A stretch of DNA of 64,000 nucleotides, from assembly GCF_000702825.1 (NCBI RefSeq), contig NZ_JNKF01000011.1, positions 1 to 64,000 on the forward strand, given 5' to 3'. Below the pieces are notes generated by a model, which was not told the origin of the DNA, did not search any database, and was given only the letters and a program-made list of their open reading frames with translations. A program made the translations under genes and the position numbers. Source of the stretch: Prevotella sp. P6B1 (GTDB lineage Bacteria > Bacteroidota > Bacteroidia > Bacteroidales > Bacteroidaceae). Shown here in pieces: positions 52,776 through 60,908 of the stretch (its first letter is position 1; each line of letters opens with the position of its first letter).

Positions 52776-52805
52776 CCGCAGATTCGAATATCTGCGGTTT
52801 TTTTT
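52776..52805 (+). terminator. Intrinsic terminator after uxaC
   Basis: CCGCAGA (52776-52782) pairs with TCTGCGG (52791-52797), followed by eight T. The -7 element of the next gene starts one base after the T run. Confidence 0.85.
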
Positions 52806-52806
52806 G

Positions 52807-52814
52807 TATCTTTG
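52807..52814 (+). promoter_or_regulatory. -7 element of the pseudouridine synthase gene
   Basis: TATCTTTG directly after the uxaC terminator and 8 bases before the ATG at 52823, giving a nearly leaderless transcript. The -33 zone falls within the terminator hairpin. Confidence 0.5.
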
Positions 52815-52822
52815 CCGCCAAT

Positions 52823-53719
52823 ATGAGATATAACGCAGGATATAATCGTGAGGGTGACTACGAGCACTTCGTAGTCAACGAGTCGATGCCATTGTTAGAA
52901 TGGCTGTTGGCCAATGTTCAGCAAAGTCGTACGAAGATTAAGGCGACTCTGCAGGGTAGAGGTATCAAGGTGAATGGTAAGACCGTGAGCCAGTTTGACT
53001 TCCAGTTGGAGCCCGGCATGAAGGTGGCCATTAGTAAGACCAAACGTAACCAGCAGTCGTTTAAGAGCCGTTACGTTAAGATTGTCTATGAGGATAAGTG
53101 GCTGATAGTCATTGAGAAGGCCGAGGGTATCCTTTCAATGGCAGCTGGTCATTCAACGTTGAATGTGAAGACTGTACTCGATGATTATTTCAAGAAGTCA
53201 CGCCAGAAATGTACGGCTCATGTGGTTCATCGTCTGGATCGCGATACGAGTGGCCTGATGGTGTATGCAAAAGACATGGAGACAGAGCAGATACTGGAAC
53301 ATAACTGGCATGATATCGTGTATGATCGTCGCTATGTGGCAGTATGCTCTGGTGAGATGGAGAACGATGAAGGTACAATTGCTAACTGGTTGAAAGATAA
53401 CAAGGCATACGTTACTTATTCTTCACCTACTGATAATGGTGGAAAATATGCCGTAACCCATTATCATGTGCTCGACCGCACAACCGAGCATACGTTGGTG
53501 GAGTTTAAACTTGAAACAGGACGGAAGAACCAGATTCGTGTACACTCTTCTGATATGGGACATCCTGTTTGTGGTGATACCAAATATGGTAATGGTGATG
53601 ATCCTATCCACCGTTTGTGTCTGCATGCTTGGTTGCTATGTTTCCATCATCCTATAACAGGTGAGCCCATGGAATTCGAAACGCCTGTGCCTACACCATT
53701 CAAGAAATTATTTAAGTAG
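52823..53719 (+). CDS. RluA-family pseudouridine synthase with S4 domain
   Basis: 298 residues. An S4-like RNA-binding domain (about 20-75; RTKIKATLQGRGIKVNGK) precedes the catalytic domain. The motif HRLDRDTSG (136-144) contains catalytic Asp139, and KTGRKNQIRVH-type residues (ETGRKNQIRVH here) complete the active site. It converts specific uridines of rRNA or tRNA to pseudouridine; the family member (RluC or RluD type) cannot be fixed. The small membrane protein gene follows after 3 bases. Confidence 0.9.
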   Translation: MRYNAGYNREGDYEHFVVNESMPLLEWLLANVQQSRTKIKATLQGRGIKVNGKTVSQFDFQLEPGMKVAISKTKRNQQSFKSRYVKIVYEDKWLIVIEKAEGILSMAAGHSTLNVKTVLDDYFKKSRQKCTAHVVHRLDRDTSGLMVYAKDMETEQILEHNWHDIVYDRRYVAVCSGEMENDEGTIANWLKDNKAYVTYSSPTDNGGKYAVTHYHVLDRTTEHTLVEFKLETGRKNQIRVHSSDMGHPVCGDTKYGNGDDPIHRLCLHAWLLCFHHPITGEPMEFETPVPTPFKKLFK

Positions 53720-53722
53720 AAT

Positions 53723-53875
53723 ATGGGAAATATCGGTTATTACATATTTGTACTCGTTGCTATCATAGTTGCTTTCTTGGTGATTAAGAAGGCGGCTTCT
53801 TGTCTCATCAAGTCTGCTGTTCTGATAGCAGTGGCAGTTGCTCTGGCTATCATTTACTATTTGTATCTGGGGTAG
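53723..53875 (+). CDS. Small two-span membrane protein (50 residues)
   Basis: ATG at 53723, 3 bases after the pseudouridine synthase stop, encodes MGNIGYYIFVLVAIIVAFLV, then KKAASCLIKS and a second hydrophobic run ending YYLYLG. Two membrane helices are joined by a short basic loop. Reading phase, spacing and composition support a real gene. It overlaps the 3' end of the convergent HD-hydrolase gene by 26 bases. Function unknown. Confidence 0.65.
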   Translation: MGNIGYYIFVLVAIIVAFLVIKKAASCLIKSAVLIAVAVALAIIYYLYLG

Positions 53876-54506
53876 CAATCTCTTCGGCAAAAATCCGGTC
53901 GAAGGCTTCGCGTAATTGCTGAGGCTGTTCGATGATATTCTGCAGTTCGCTGAGACGTTTGGCATTCGGTGAATTGGGAATCCATAGTTTGATGTATCCT
54001 TCCTTGGAGTATTTGTTGGCCATATGTTCTTTAAAACGAATCCAGTGTTCTTCTTCTGTCTTTTCCGGATAGTTGGCCATTCCGAACTGGATGCAACGGC
54101 GGATGATTCTTTCTGGATCGATATCCCTGTCGGCTTCAGCTACAATTTTTCCATAAATAGATCTGGGACTTCGGCTGGCTGAGGCGCGATGATCTTCAAC
54201 GGCCTCCTTCATAATCTTGATCTGTTCGGGGGAAAACCACTTCTTCAGTCGTGCATCTGAGGCTAATATCTTGCCACCTCGGATATGGTGGTCGGCACGA
54301 TGTCCGCACATTCCCAAGTCGTGGTAGGCTGCAATGGTGTAAACCATGTCGATGTCTGCTCCTGTTGCTCTGATCAGCTCGAGAGAATTACGTATAACCC
54401 TTGTTACGTGCTCCAGATTATGTGCACGGTCAAATTCTGCATATTTAGGGAGAATCTGTGTTTCGATAAACTCCACAAGGTCCAGACTTGGTGTATTGTT
54501 TGTCAT
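53850..54506 (-). CDS. HD-domain phosphohydrolase
   Basis: 218 residues starting MTNNTPSLDL at 54506; an in-frame ATG at 54530 sits within the promoter -7 box. HD-domain metal ligands are His33 (HNLEHVTRV), His62-Asp63 (AAYHDLGM) and a distal Asp in EADRDIDPE. DHRAS (105-109) is typical of this small subgroup. Likely substrates are nucleotides or other phosphate esters; the specificity is unknown. Divergent from menA with overlapping promoters. Confidence 0.85.
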   Translation of the reverse strand: MTNNTPSLDLVEFIETQILPKYAEFDRAHNLEHVTRVIRNSLELIRATGADIDMVYTIAAYHDLGMCGHRADHHIRGGKILASDARLKKWFSPEQIKIMKEAVEDHRASASRSPRSIYGKIVAEADRDIDPERIIRRCIQFGMANYPEKTEEEHWIRFKEHMANKYSKEGYIKLWIPNSPNAKRLSELQNIIEQPQQLREAFDRIFAEEIATPDTNSK

Positions 54507-54523
54507 AAAAAGTTTTATTTTTC

Positions 54524-54555
54524 TTTGCAAATTTACAAAAAAGTAGTTACTTTTG
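54524..54555. promoter_or_regulatory. Overlapping divergent promoters of the HD hydrolase and menA
   Basis: Plus strand: -33 TTTG (54524-54527) and -7 TACTTTTG (54548-54555), 20 bases apart, for menA. Minus strand: -7 TAAATTTG (54535-54528) for the HD gene lies between those two boxes, so RNA polymerase cannot occupy both at once. Confidence 0.65.
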
Positions 54556-54574
54556 CAAGAAAAATTGGAAAATA

Positions 54575-55489
54575 ATGGCAGAAGATAAGAAAATTGTGAT
54601 AGATTCGGCTCAAGCGTGGTTGCTGGCGGCTCGTCCTAAAACGTTGTCTGGAGCGGCTGTTCCTGTAATGATTGGTGTGGCTTTAGCCTATGCTGATTCG
54701 GCTTTGTATGGTGAAGGCATTTTCAGTTGGACAGCTGCCATACTATGTCTGCTTTTTGCTTTCGCAATGCAGATTGATGCGAACTTCATCAATGACTTCT
54801 ATGATTTTGTCAATGGTACCGATGACGCCGAAACGCGTTTGGGGCCGCGTAGAGCCTGTGCACAAGGATGGGTGAAACTTGATTCTATGAAGAAAGCTAT
54901 TGCTCTGACTACCTGTTTGGCGTGTGTGATTGGCTTACCGCTCGTTTACTTTGGTGGTTGGGAAATGGTGCTTATCGGTATGTTGTGCGTGGTTTTCGCC
55001 TTTCTTTATACCACTTGGTTTTCTTATCAGGGATTGGGTGATATCCTGGTGCTGGTATTCTTTGGTATAGTGCCGGTTTGCTGTACATATTATGTTCAGT
55101 TGCATACTGTCAGTTGGCAGGTCTTTCTGGCTTCGATAGCCTGTGGCTTGGTCATTGATGCGCTCTTGATAGTAAATAATTTCCGTGATAGGGATAATGA
55201 CCGTGAAGCGGGTAAACAAACGATTATTGTGCGTTTGGGAGCTGAGGCTGGTTTGCAGCTGTATGTTGGCGTTGGTGTCGGGGCTGTCATCTTGGGCGGT
55301 ACTTTCCTAATGAACGGACACGTGTTGGCATTCTTATTCCCTTTTATATACCTGATGCTTCATTTCTATACCTATTTGAAGATGAAGCGTATATACCAAG
55401 GAAAAGCGCTGAATCTCTGCTTAGGAGAAACAGCGCGTAATATCTTTATCTATGGTGTCTGCGTTAGCTTAGGAGTGATTCTTCTTTAG
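54575..55489 (+). CDS. menA: 1,4-dihydroxy-2-naphthoate polyprenyltransferase
   Basis: 304 residues with about eight or nine membrane segments. The UbiA-superfamily Asp motifs are NDFYDFVNGTD (73-83) and NNFRDRDNDREAGKQT (about 201-216), which bind magnesium and prenyl diphosphate; AARPKTL at the N-terminus is characteristic of MenA. It attaches the isoprenoid tail in menaquinone synthesis. No other men gene is nearby. Its last codons overlap the convergent porin gene by 4 bases. Confidence 0.92.
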   Translation: MAEDKKIVIDSAQAWLLAARPKTLSGAAVPVMIGVALAYADSALYGEGIFSWTAAILCLLFAFAMQIDANFINDFYDFVNGTDDAETRLGPRRACAQGWVKLDSMKKAIALTTCLACVIGLPLVYFGGWEMVLIGMLCVVFAFLYTTWFSYQGLGDILVLVFFGIVPVCCTYYVQLHTVSWQVFLASIACGLVIDALLIVNNFRDRDNDREAGKQTIIVRLGAEAGLQLYVGVGVGAVILGGTFLMNGHVLAFLFPFIYLMLHFYTYLKMKRIYQGKALNLCLGETARNIFIYGVCVSLGVILL

Positions 55490-57822
55490 TTGAAGAATGG
55501 CCAGGAAACGCCGAAGTGAAGTACTGAACCATTGACGGGGTAGTGTGGCGTGAGGAATTTCATGTGATTGCCTCCACCATTTACTACATTGCTCATCACT
55601 AAGAAAAATCTGACACCCTTTAACGTCATGTTGGCATAAACGTCTACAAACGGATAGCCACCTAACTTGATGCGACTTTCCTCGTTCTTCTGAACAGCAA
55701 ACTGGTTGATGGCCGCGCAGAAGTCGGGGGCGTAATACTTTGAGAAGAAGGTGGCATCAGCACCCAATTCAACTCCAAGAACCTTGGCAATCTTAAACTT
55801 CAGATAGAGGTTTGAGAAGATGTTCCAATCGGGTAATGGCAGTACATCCTGATTGCTTGAATTCTGATATGTGAGAATATTCTCCCAGTTTAATGCGCCT
55901 ATGCGGAAGTTCTGATGAATCTGGGCTGTGAGTATATTCAGGCTTTTGCTCTCCTGAAGTACGGATGCCGTCATATTCTTGCGTCCTCCGTCTGCTGTCA
56001 AGTCGTAACTCATGCCATAGTAGGTGTAGTTCTTGATGTTATCGATAGCTACACGTAACTTCGTATCGGTTTTCTGGTAACTGAATGTGCCCTCAATGCG
56101 ACTACGTGTCTCCTGATCAAGATTCAAGTCCCACCAGAGGTGTTTTGAATGATACTTTGACTGGAAGAACACTGGGTAGCAATGGTATAAATAGGCTGAT
56201 GCTGCCAGTTGAACGGTATCGCCGAACAATGGGAAATTCAGATCGGTGCTGAAGTCGATGGTGTAGTCGCCTTTGTCGGCTCCGGCTATCCATGTCTCTA
56301 CAGTCGCGTTGAAGTGCAGAGTCTTGCCTTGAGTCTTGCTGAGTTGGGCGCCTATGCTCAGATCGTATTCGTTCCAATTATTCCAGAATAGGTTGCCATT
56401 TTCGATATCAGGCATGGAATAGGTGCAATAATCATAGGTGACAAATCCCTTTAAGCCTGCCTTCATATATTTATTGAATCCCTCAAGAAGTGCCAGTCCA
56501 AGGGTGTTCTTGATACGGAAATGCTTGGTCTGGTCGTAGATGGAGTCATTGCCGTATTTCAGACCCTGATTATAATAGGTGTCCTTATAATAGTCCGCAG
56601 GGGTGTTGTATGCCTGATAGATGTGGTTGTAGTTGTCGATGTCGAGTGTGTGAATGAAACTTGTCACTGGTACATACTCTCTCTTCATGGTCGCATCGAT
56701 AGAGTCCTGGATGGCTTGAAGATGATTCAGACTATCGATAGCGGCTTGTCCGTCAACTTTGATACGTGTGGTATCTGCGGCTATGGTGAGTTGGTCTTGC
56801 TGAGGTTCTTTGCCCATCACCTTTGCTCCTTCAGGGCGACCTGTAGGCTTGGGCTGCTCCTTGTTCCTACGGCTTTCTTTTATGTCCTGATGTTGTTTTT
56901 CTATGTCAGCTTCATGCTCTTTTTGTGATTCCTTGGCAAACTGTCGTGCCTTTATTTCTTCATCACTCATCTTGACCATGCGATAGAATCCCAGATTATA
57001 GCGATGGGATAGGTAGATGTGTTGATGGTCGTTGCGGTTCCAGTTCTTAGAAAGTACGGTAGGAATCTCGCTTTCTGTGTAGTTGTCGGTGAATGATTCA
57101 GGATGGGTCACATAGTCGTCAGAAGTGATACCTCCGTTTTCGGCAGTCTTCTGGTGAGCGGCGTTGAAGAAGAAATGCATCTGATAACGATCGCCCAGAT
57201 AAGAGGAGAAGATGGTTCCGTTAAAATGCGCGATACTCTGGTTGCTGTAGTAACCACGAGCATAGGCATAATCAAGGTCGAAGCCGAAATTCAGACGTTT
57301 ATTGGCGTTGACGGCGAATTTTGCATCTATATGGTCTTCGCCATTGGTCTTGTCGCCACAATTGTCATAGAGTATATTGGTATATGGCGATAGAGTATTC
57401 ATAAAAAGAAATGCATCGGGCTGCTTCTTGACAAAACTGTAGGGCTCTGTGAATATATGATACTCGCCATATGGACGGTCAATGAATATACGACTCATGC
57501 GGGCACTGTAGTTGTTGCCCGTGGTGTTGTAGTCGCCATACATGCCGGTGTTGAAAGTGGTGTTCATAAACAGATGGGACAGGGTGTCTGGCTCTGTAGG
57601 AATTACATCGCCGAATCTCCTATCGATAGTCCATGAATAGAGTCCCTTGGGGATTACTTTATTCTGGGTCGTATCCTTGCTGTGTTTGTTGAAGTTTCCG
57701 TTACCACTTCGTTGAGAGATGTTTCCGTCCTCGTCAATTTGATTAAACTGACGATCAGTCTGGGCACTTAGTTGGCTAAGTGTCAGCAGTGCTAAAATAA
57801 GTGTAGTAAGTCTTCTGTACAT
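55486..57822 (-). CDS. Bacteroidota putative porin (Porin_10 type)
   Basis: 778 residues with a signal peptide (cut after LSAQ, about residue 20). The rest is dominated by alternating aromatic strands (for example RMSRIFIDRPYGEYHIF and FNFGFDLDYAYARGYY-like runs) and ends in an aromatic residue, SWPFFN, as outer-membrane barrels do. I recognise the Porin_10-type family of Bacteroidota. A highly charged, helical-looking stretch of about 75 residues (about 285-365, rich in Lys, Glu and Gln) breaks the barrel pattern. It is the last gene of a unit with two small upstream genes. Confidence 0.8.
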   Translation of the reverse strand: MYRRLTTLILALLTLSQLSAQTDRQFNQIDEDGNISQRSGNGNFNKHSKDTTQNKVIPKGLYSWTIDRRFGDVIPTEPDTLSHLFMNTTFNTGMYGDYNTTGNNYSARMSRIFIDRPYGEYHIFTEPYSFVKKQPDAFLFMNTLSPYTNILYDNCGDKTNGEDHIDAKFAVNANKRLNFGFDLDYAYARGYYSNQSIAHFNGTIFSSYLGDRYQMHFFFNAAHQKTAENGGITSDDYVTHPESFTDNYTESEIPTVLSKNWNRNDHQHIYLSHRYNLGFYRMVKMSDEEIKARQFAKESQKEHEADIEKQHQDIKESRRNKEQPKPTGRPEGAKVMGKEPQQDQLTIAADTTRIKVDGQAAIDSLNHLQAIQDSIDATMKREYVPVTSFIHTLDIDNYNHIYQAYNTPADYYKDTYYNQGLKYGNDSIYDQTKHFRIKNTLGLALLEGFNKYMKAGLKGFVTYDYCTYSMPDIENGNLFWNNWNEYDLSIGAQLSKTQGKTLHFNATVETWIAGADKGDYTIDFSTDLNFPLFGDTVQLAASAYLYHCYPVFFQSKYHSKHLWWDLNLDQETRSRIEGTFSYQKTDTKLRVAIDNIKNYTYYGMSYDLTADGGRKNMTASVLQESKSLNILTAQIHQNFRIGALNWENILTYQNSSNQDVLPLPDWNIFSNLYLKFKIAKVLGVELGADATFFSKYYAPDFCAAINQFAVQKNEESRIKLGGYPFVDVYANMTLKGVRFFLVMSNVVNGGGNHMKFLTPHYPVNGSVLHFGVSWPFFN

Positions 57823-57825
57823 GGA

Positions 57826-57990
57826 TTACTTGATCATTCGCATTGATGATTCTGCTATCTTAAAGCACATCGAAAACAGGATAATATAGGTTCCCGTAGT
57901 CTTGTCGGAAGTCAGGTACCAGATGACTCCCACTACGGCCATAATCATAAAAATGATATTCAGTATGTTGCGTATCTGATCTTTATTCAT
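57826..57990 (-). CDS. Small membrane protein (54 residues) in the porin unit
   Basis: ATG at 57990 lies 2 bases after the stop of the DUF4468 gene, and the stop at 57826 is 3 bases before the porin ATG. The product begins MNKDQIRNILNIIFMIMAVV and continues with a second hydrophobic run (YIILFSMCFKI), ending SSMRMIK. Two membrane helices are predicted. The tight packing between two genes on the same strand supports translation. Function unknown. Confidence 0.7.
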   Translation of the reverse strand: MNKDQIRNILNIIFMIMAVVGVIWYLTSDKTTGTYIILFSMCFKIAESSMRMIK

Positions 57991-57992
57991 TA

Positions 57993-58613
57993 TTAATTAT
58001 TTTCGTTAAGCAGCGTATTGAACTTGTTGAAAATGAAGTCCTTACGATCTATTGTTTTTCTTCTGAATTTAGAAGAGAGCGGATAAAGCTTAGTGCGCTT
58101 CTTGTTGACTGCATACTTGTCTGTGATCCAAGTTTCTGCATCATAGTGAACAGGCTTGCGATCCATATCATAATCGTATGTGATACGTGTTATTTTGATT
58201 TCAGCCTTTTCGTTAGCGCACTTAACAAATAGCTGGAAATTGAATTTCGTGCGGTCAAGCGAAAGCGCTGAACTCTTGAAGACCAACCACTCATGAAAGA
58301 CGGCGCCCAATTCGTAGGTCTCTGAATTCTGAAGGGCTATGGTGCTATTGGCAATCTGGTTGGGCTCGTTCACCATTTTGGTCATCTGCTTGAGCAGGAT
58401 GTCGTAGATTTGTTGAGCTGACTTGCCTGGAGCAGTGATGGTTGTCTGCCAGCAAACTTTGCCGTCAACAACGGGGACTGCGCCTTCTGCCAGATATTTG
58501 GCATCAGGATTCTCTTTTTGAACGGGTTCCTGTTCTATTCGTTCCCAGGTGTTATCCTGAGCTGCTGCTAACATGGGCATTGCCATCAGGATGGCTATCA
58601 AAAACTTTTTCAT
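57993..58613 (-). CDS. DUF4468-type exported protein
   Basis: 206 residues starting MKKFLIAIL at 58613; an earlier ATG at 58643 lies in the promoter. The signal peptide ends AAA-Q near residue 19. The body contains KVCWQTTITAPGKSAQQIYD and a mixed alpha/beta pattern with a basic C-terminus, which I associate with the Bacteroidota DUF4468 (TBP-like fold) family; its function is not known. First gene of a three-gene unit with a small membrane protein and the porin, so a role in the envelope is likely. Confidence 0.7.
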   Translation of the reverse strand: MKKFLIAILMAMPMLAAAQDNTWERIEQEPVQKENPDAKYLAEGAVPVVDGKVCWQTTITAPGKSAQQIYDILLKQMTKMVNEPNQIANSTIALQNSETYELGAVFHEWLVFKSSALSLDRTKFNFQLFVKCANEKAEIKITRITYDYDMDRKPVHYDAETWITDKYAVNKKRTKLYPLSSKFRRKTIDRKDFIFNKFNTLLNENN

Positions 58614-58640
58614 TTTCTTTGTTATATTAATAAAACCGTG

Positions 58641-58648
58641 CAAAAGTA
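58641..58648 (-). promoter_or_regulatory. -7 element of the DUF4468-porin unit
   Basis: TACTTTTG on the minus strand, 27 bases before the chosen ATG at 58613. Confidence 0.5.
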
Positions 58649-58658
58649 CTAATTTTTA

Positions 58659-58684
58659 GTGAATAGTGAAAGGTGAATAGTGAA
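58659..58684 (+). repeat. Two tandem 12-base repeats between the DUF4468 gene and uvrB
   Basis: GTGAATAGTGAA occurs at 58659-58670 and again at 58673-58684, separated by two bases. It lies in a 146-base AT-rich gap that holds the upstream end of the DUF4468 promoter. Confidence 0.7.
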
Positions 58685-58759
58685 TAATTTGCTACTGCTT
58701 TTGTTTTTTTTGTATATTTTCACGTTTAACTATCCACTATTTCTAATTGCTTTTACTTC

Positions 58760-60799
58760 TTACTTCAGTTCCAGTTCCTTTTGTAGGCGAACAATTTCGT
58801 CGCGGTATTGCGCAGCTTGTAGGAAGTCGAGTGCTTTAGCGGCTTCTTTCATTTTCCTGGTCGTTTCTTCTATCAGCTTCTCCATCTGTGGTCTGGTCAT
58901 GCGCTGCTCAATTGGATCGGCTGCTATCATTTTGCCAGTGTCGCCATTCTCTGCTGCCAGGGAGATGTCGCGTATCAGTTCCTTGGTATCGGCTCTGTTC
59001 TCTTTCTGTAAGGCGCTGAACGTCAGGTTCTTAATGATCTGCTTTGGAGTAATGTGATGCTCCTCGTTATACCTCATCTGCTTGATGCGGCGACGTAATG
59101 TCTCGTCAATAGTCAGTTGCATTGAAGCTGTGATGGTGTCGGCGTACATAATCACTTTTCCATTGACGTTTCTGGCGGCTCGACCTGCTGTCTGTGTCAG
59201 GCTGCGGTGGCTGCGCAGAAATCCTTCTTTGTCGGCATCGAGGATGGCTACGAGCGATACTTCGGGCAGGTCAAGGCCTTCGCGTAACAGGTTGACGCCT
59301 ACCAATACGTCGTAGACGCCTTGGCGTAGGTCGCTTAGAATTTTTACACGATCAAGTGTGGCTACGTCGCTATGGATATAAGCGGTGCTTACGCTGTGGT
59401 TCAGTAGATACTCGGTCAATTCCTCGGCCATACGTTTGGTCAGGGTGGTGATGAGTACGCGTTCGCCACGATTTCTGCGGGTCAGGATCTCGTCCATTAA
59501 ATCGTCTATCTGATTCTCGCTGGGGCGGACTTCGATTTCCGGGTCAAGCAGTCCTGTGGGGCGGATGACTTGTTCTACGACAACGCCTTCTGCCTCGTTT
59601 AGCTCGTAGTCGGCTGGTGTTGCGCTGACGTAGATGACCTGATTGACCTCTTCCTGGAATTCCTCAAACTTCAGCGGGCGATTGTCGAAGGCTGCAGGCA
59701 GGCGGAAGCCATATTCTACGAGGTTCTGCTTGCGACTTCTGTCGCCTCCGTACATGGCGCTGATCTGAGGCACGCTGACGTGGCTCTCATCGATAATAAG
59801 CAGGTAGTCATCGGGGAAGAAATCCAACAGACAGTACGGACGTTCTCCGGCTTTTCGGCCATCGAAATAGCGGCTGTAGTTCTCGATGCCAGAGCAATGC
59901 CCCAGTTCCTTGATCATCTCCATGTCGTACTCTACACGCTCCTTGATGCGCTGGGCTTTGATGGAGTCGCCTGCTTCCTCGAAGAAGAGTACTTGTTTCA
60001 TCAGGTCGTCCTGAATCTGGTGGATGGCGATGTTGGTCTGCTCTTGCGAGGTCATGAAGAGGTTGGCGGGGTAGAGGCGGTATTCCTCGAAGCTGGCCAG
60101 ACGGTCGAAGGTTACAGCATCCATCTCTTCGATGGCGTCAATCTCGTCGTCCCAGAATGTGATGCGGAGCACCACCTCGCTATAAGCCATTGCTATGTCA
60201 ACGGTGTCGCCTTTTACGCGGAAGTTGCCGCGCTGTAAATCCAGATCGTTCCTGACGTATAAAGCCTGTACTAACTTTCTTAACAAGGCGTTGCGGTCGA
60301 GAATCTGGCCTTTTTTCAGTTCTATCACGTTCTCCTGTAAGGCAACGGGGCTGCCCATACCATAAATACATGAAACTGATGATACAACGACTACGTCATT
60401 GCGGCCTGATAATAAGTTAGATACGGCTGATAGTCTTAAGCGATCGATCTCGTCGTTGATAGCCAGGTCTTTTTCGATATAAGTGTCTGTACTCGGTAGA
60501 TATGCCTCTGGCTGATAATAGTCATAATAGCTTACATAATATTCGACTGCATTCTGAGGGAAAAAGCCCTTCATTTCTTCGTATAGCTGGGCAGCAAGGG
60601 TCTTGTTATGACTCAGAATCAGGGTGGGGCGGTTGTGCTGGGCAATGACGTTTGCCATTGTAAACGTCTTACCTGAGCCCGTGACTCCAAGTAGTACTTG
60701 AGCACGGTCTCCGCGATCCAATCCTTCAGTCAGTTGGCGTATTGCCTCAGGCTGGTCGCCTGTAGGTTTGTATTCCGATGTTAGTATAAATTTACTCAT
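58760..60799 (-). CDS. uvrB: Excinuclease ABC subunit B
   Basis: 679 residues. Walker A GVTGSGKT (38-45), the beta-hairpin YYDYYQPEAYLPSTDTYIEKD region (near 90-110, cited in part), DESHVSVPQ (Walker B), helicase motifs up to QTAGRAARNVNGK, and the C-terminal UVR coiled-coil motif (about 640-675) that contacts UvrC are all present. It verifies DNA damage in nucleotide excision repair. Monocistronic; -7 TATCTTTG lies at 60815-60808. Confidence 0.97.
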   Translation of the reverse strand: MSKFILTSEYKPTGDQPEAIRQLTEGLDRGDRAQVLLGVTGSGKTFTMANVIAQHNRPTLILSHNKTLAAQLYEEMKGFFPQNAVEYYVSYYDYYQPEAYLPSTDTYIEKDLAINDEIDRLRLSAVSNLLSGRNDVVVVSSVSCIYGMGSPVALQENVIELKKGQILDRNALLRKLVQALYVRNDLDLQRGNFRVKGDTVDIAMAYSEVVLRITFWDDEIDAIEEMDAVTFDRLASFEEYRLYPANLFMTSQEQTNIAIHQIQDDLMKQVLFFEEAGDSIKAQRIKERVEYDMEMIKELGHCSGIENYSRYFDGRKAGERPYCLLDFFPDDYLLIIDESHVSVPQISAMYGGDRSRKQNLVEYGFRLPAAFDNRPLKFEEFQEEVNQVIYVSATPADYELNEAEGVVVEQVIRPTGLLDPEIEVRPSENQIDDLMDEILTRRNRGERVLITTLTKRMAEELTEYLLNHSVSTAYIHSDVATLDRVKILSDLRQGVYDVLVGVNLLREGLDLPEVSLVAILDADKEGFLRSHRSLTQTAGRAARNVNGKVIMYADTITASMQLTIDETLRRRIKQMRYNEEHHITPKQIIKNLTFSALQKENRADTKELIRDISLAAENGDTGKMIAADPIEQRMTRPQMEKLIEETTRKMKEAAKALDFLQAAQYRDEIVRLQKELELK

Positions 60800-60807
60800 T
60801 GAGTGTG

Positions 60808-60815
60808 CAAAGATA
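60808..60815 (-). promoter_or_regulatory. -7 element of uvrB
   Basis: TATCTTTG on the minus strand, 8 bases before the uvrB ATG, so the leader is very short. Confidence 0.6.
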
Positions 60816-60867
60816 CGAATAAGTTATTAAAAAAACATCAAAAAACACCAAAAACATGTATTAAAAC

Positions 60868-60898
60868 TTTGTTATTTGCGCGAAAAGTGCTAATTTTG
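60868..60898 (+). promoter_or_regulatory. Promoter of bamD-rpoZ-DUF4293
   Basis: -33 TTTG (60868-60871) and -7 TAATTTTG (60891-60898) are 19 bases apart, the consensus spacing. The ATG at 60909 is 10 bases downstream. Confidence 0.7.
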
Positions 60899-60908
60899 CA
60901 CCCCGAAT

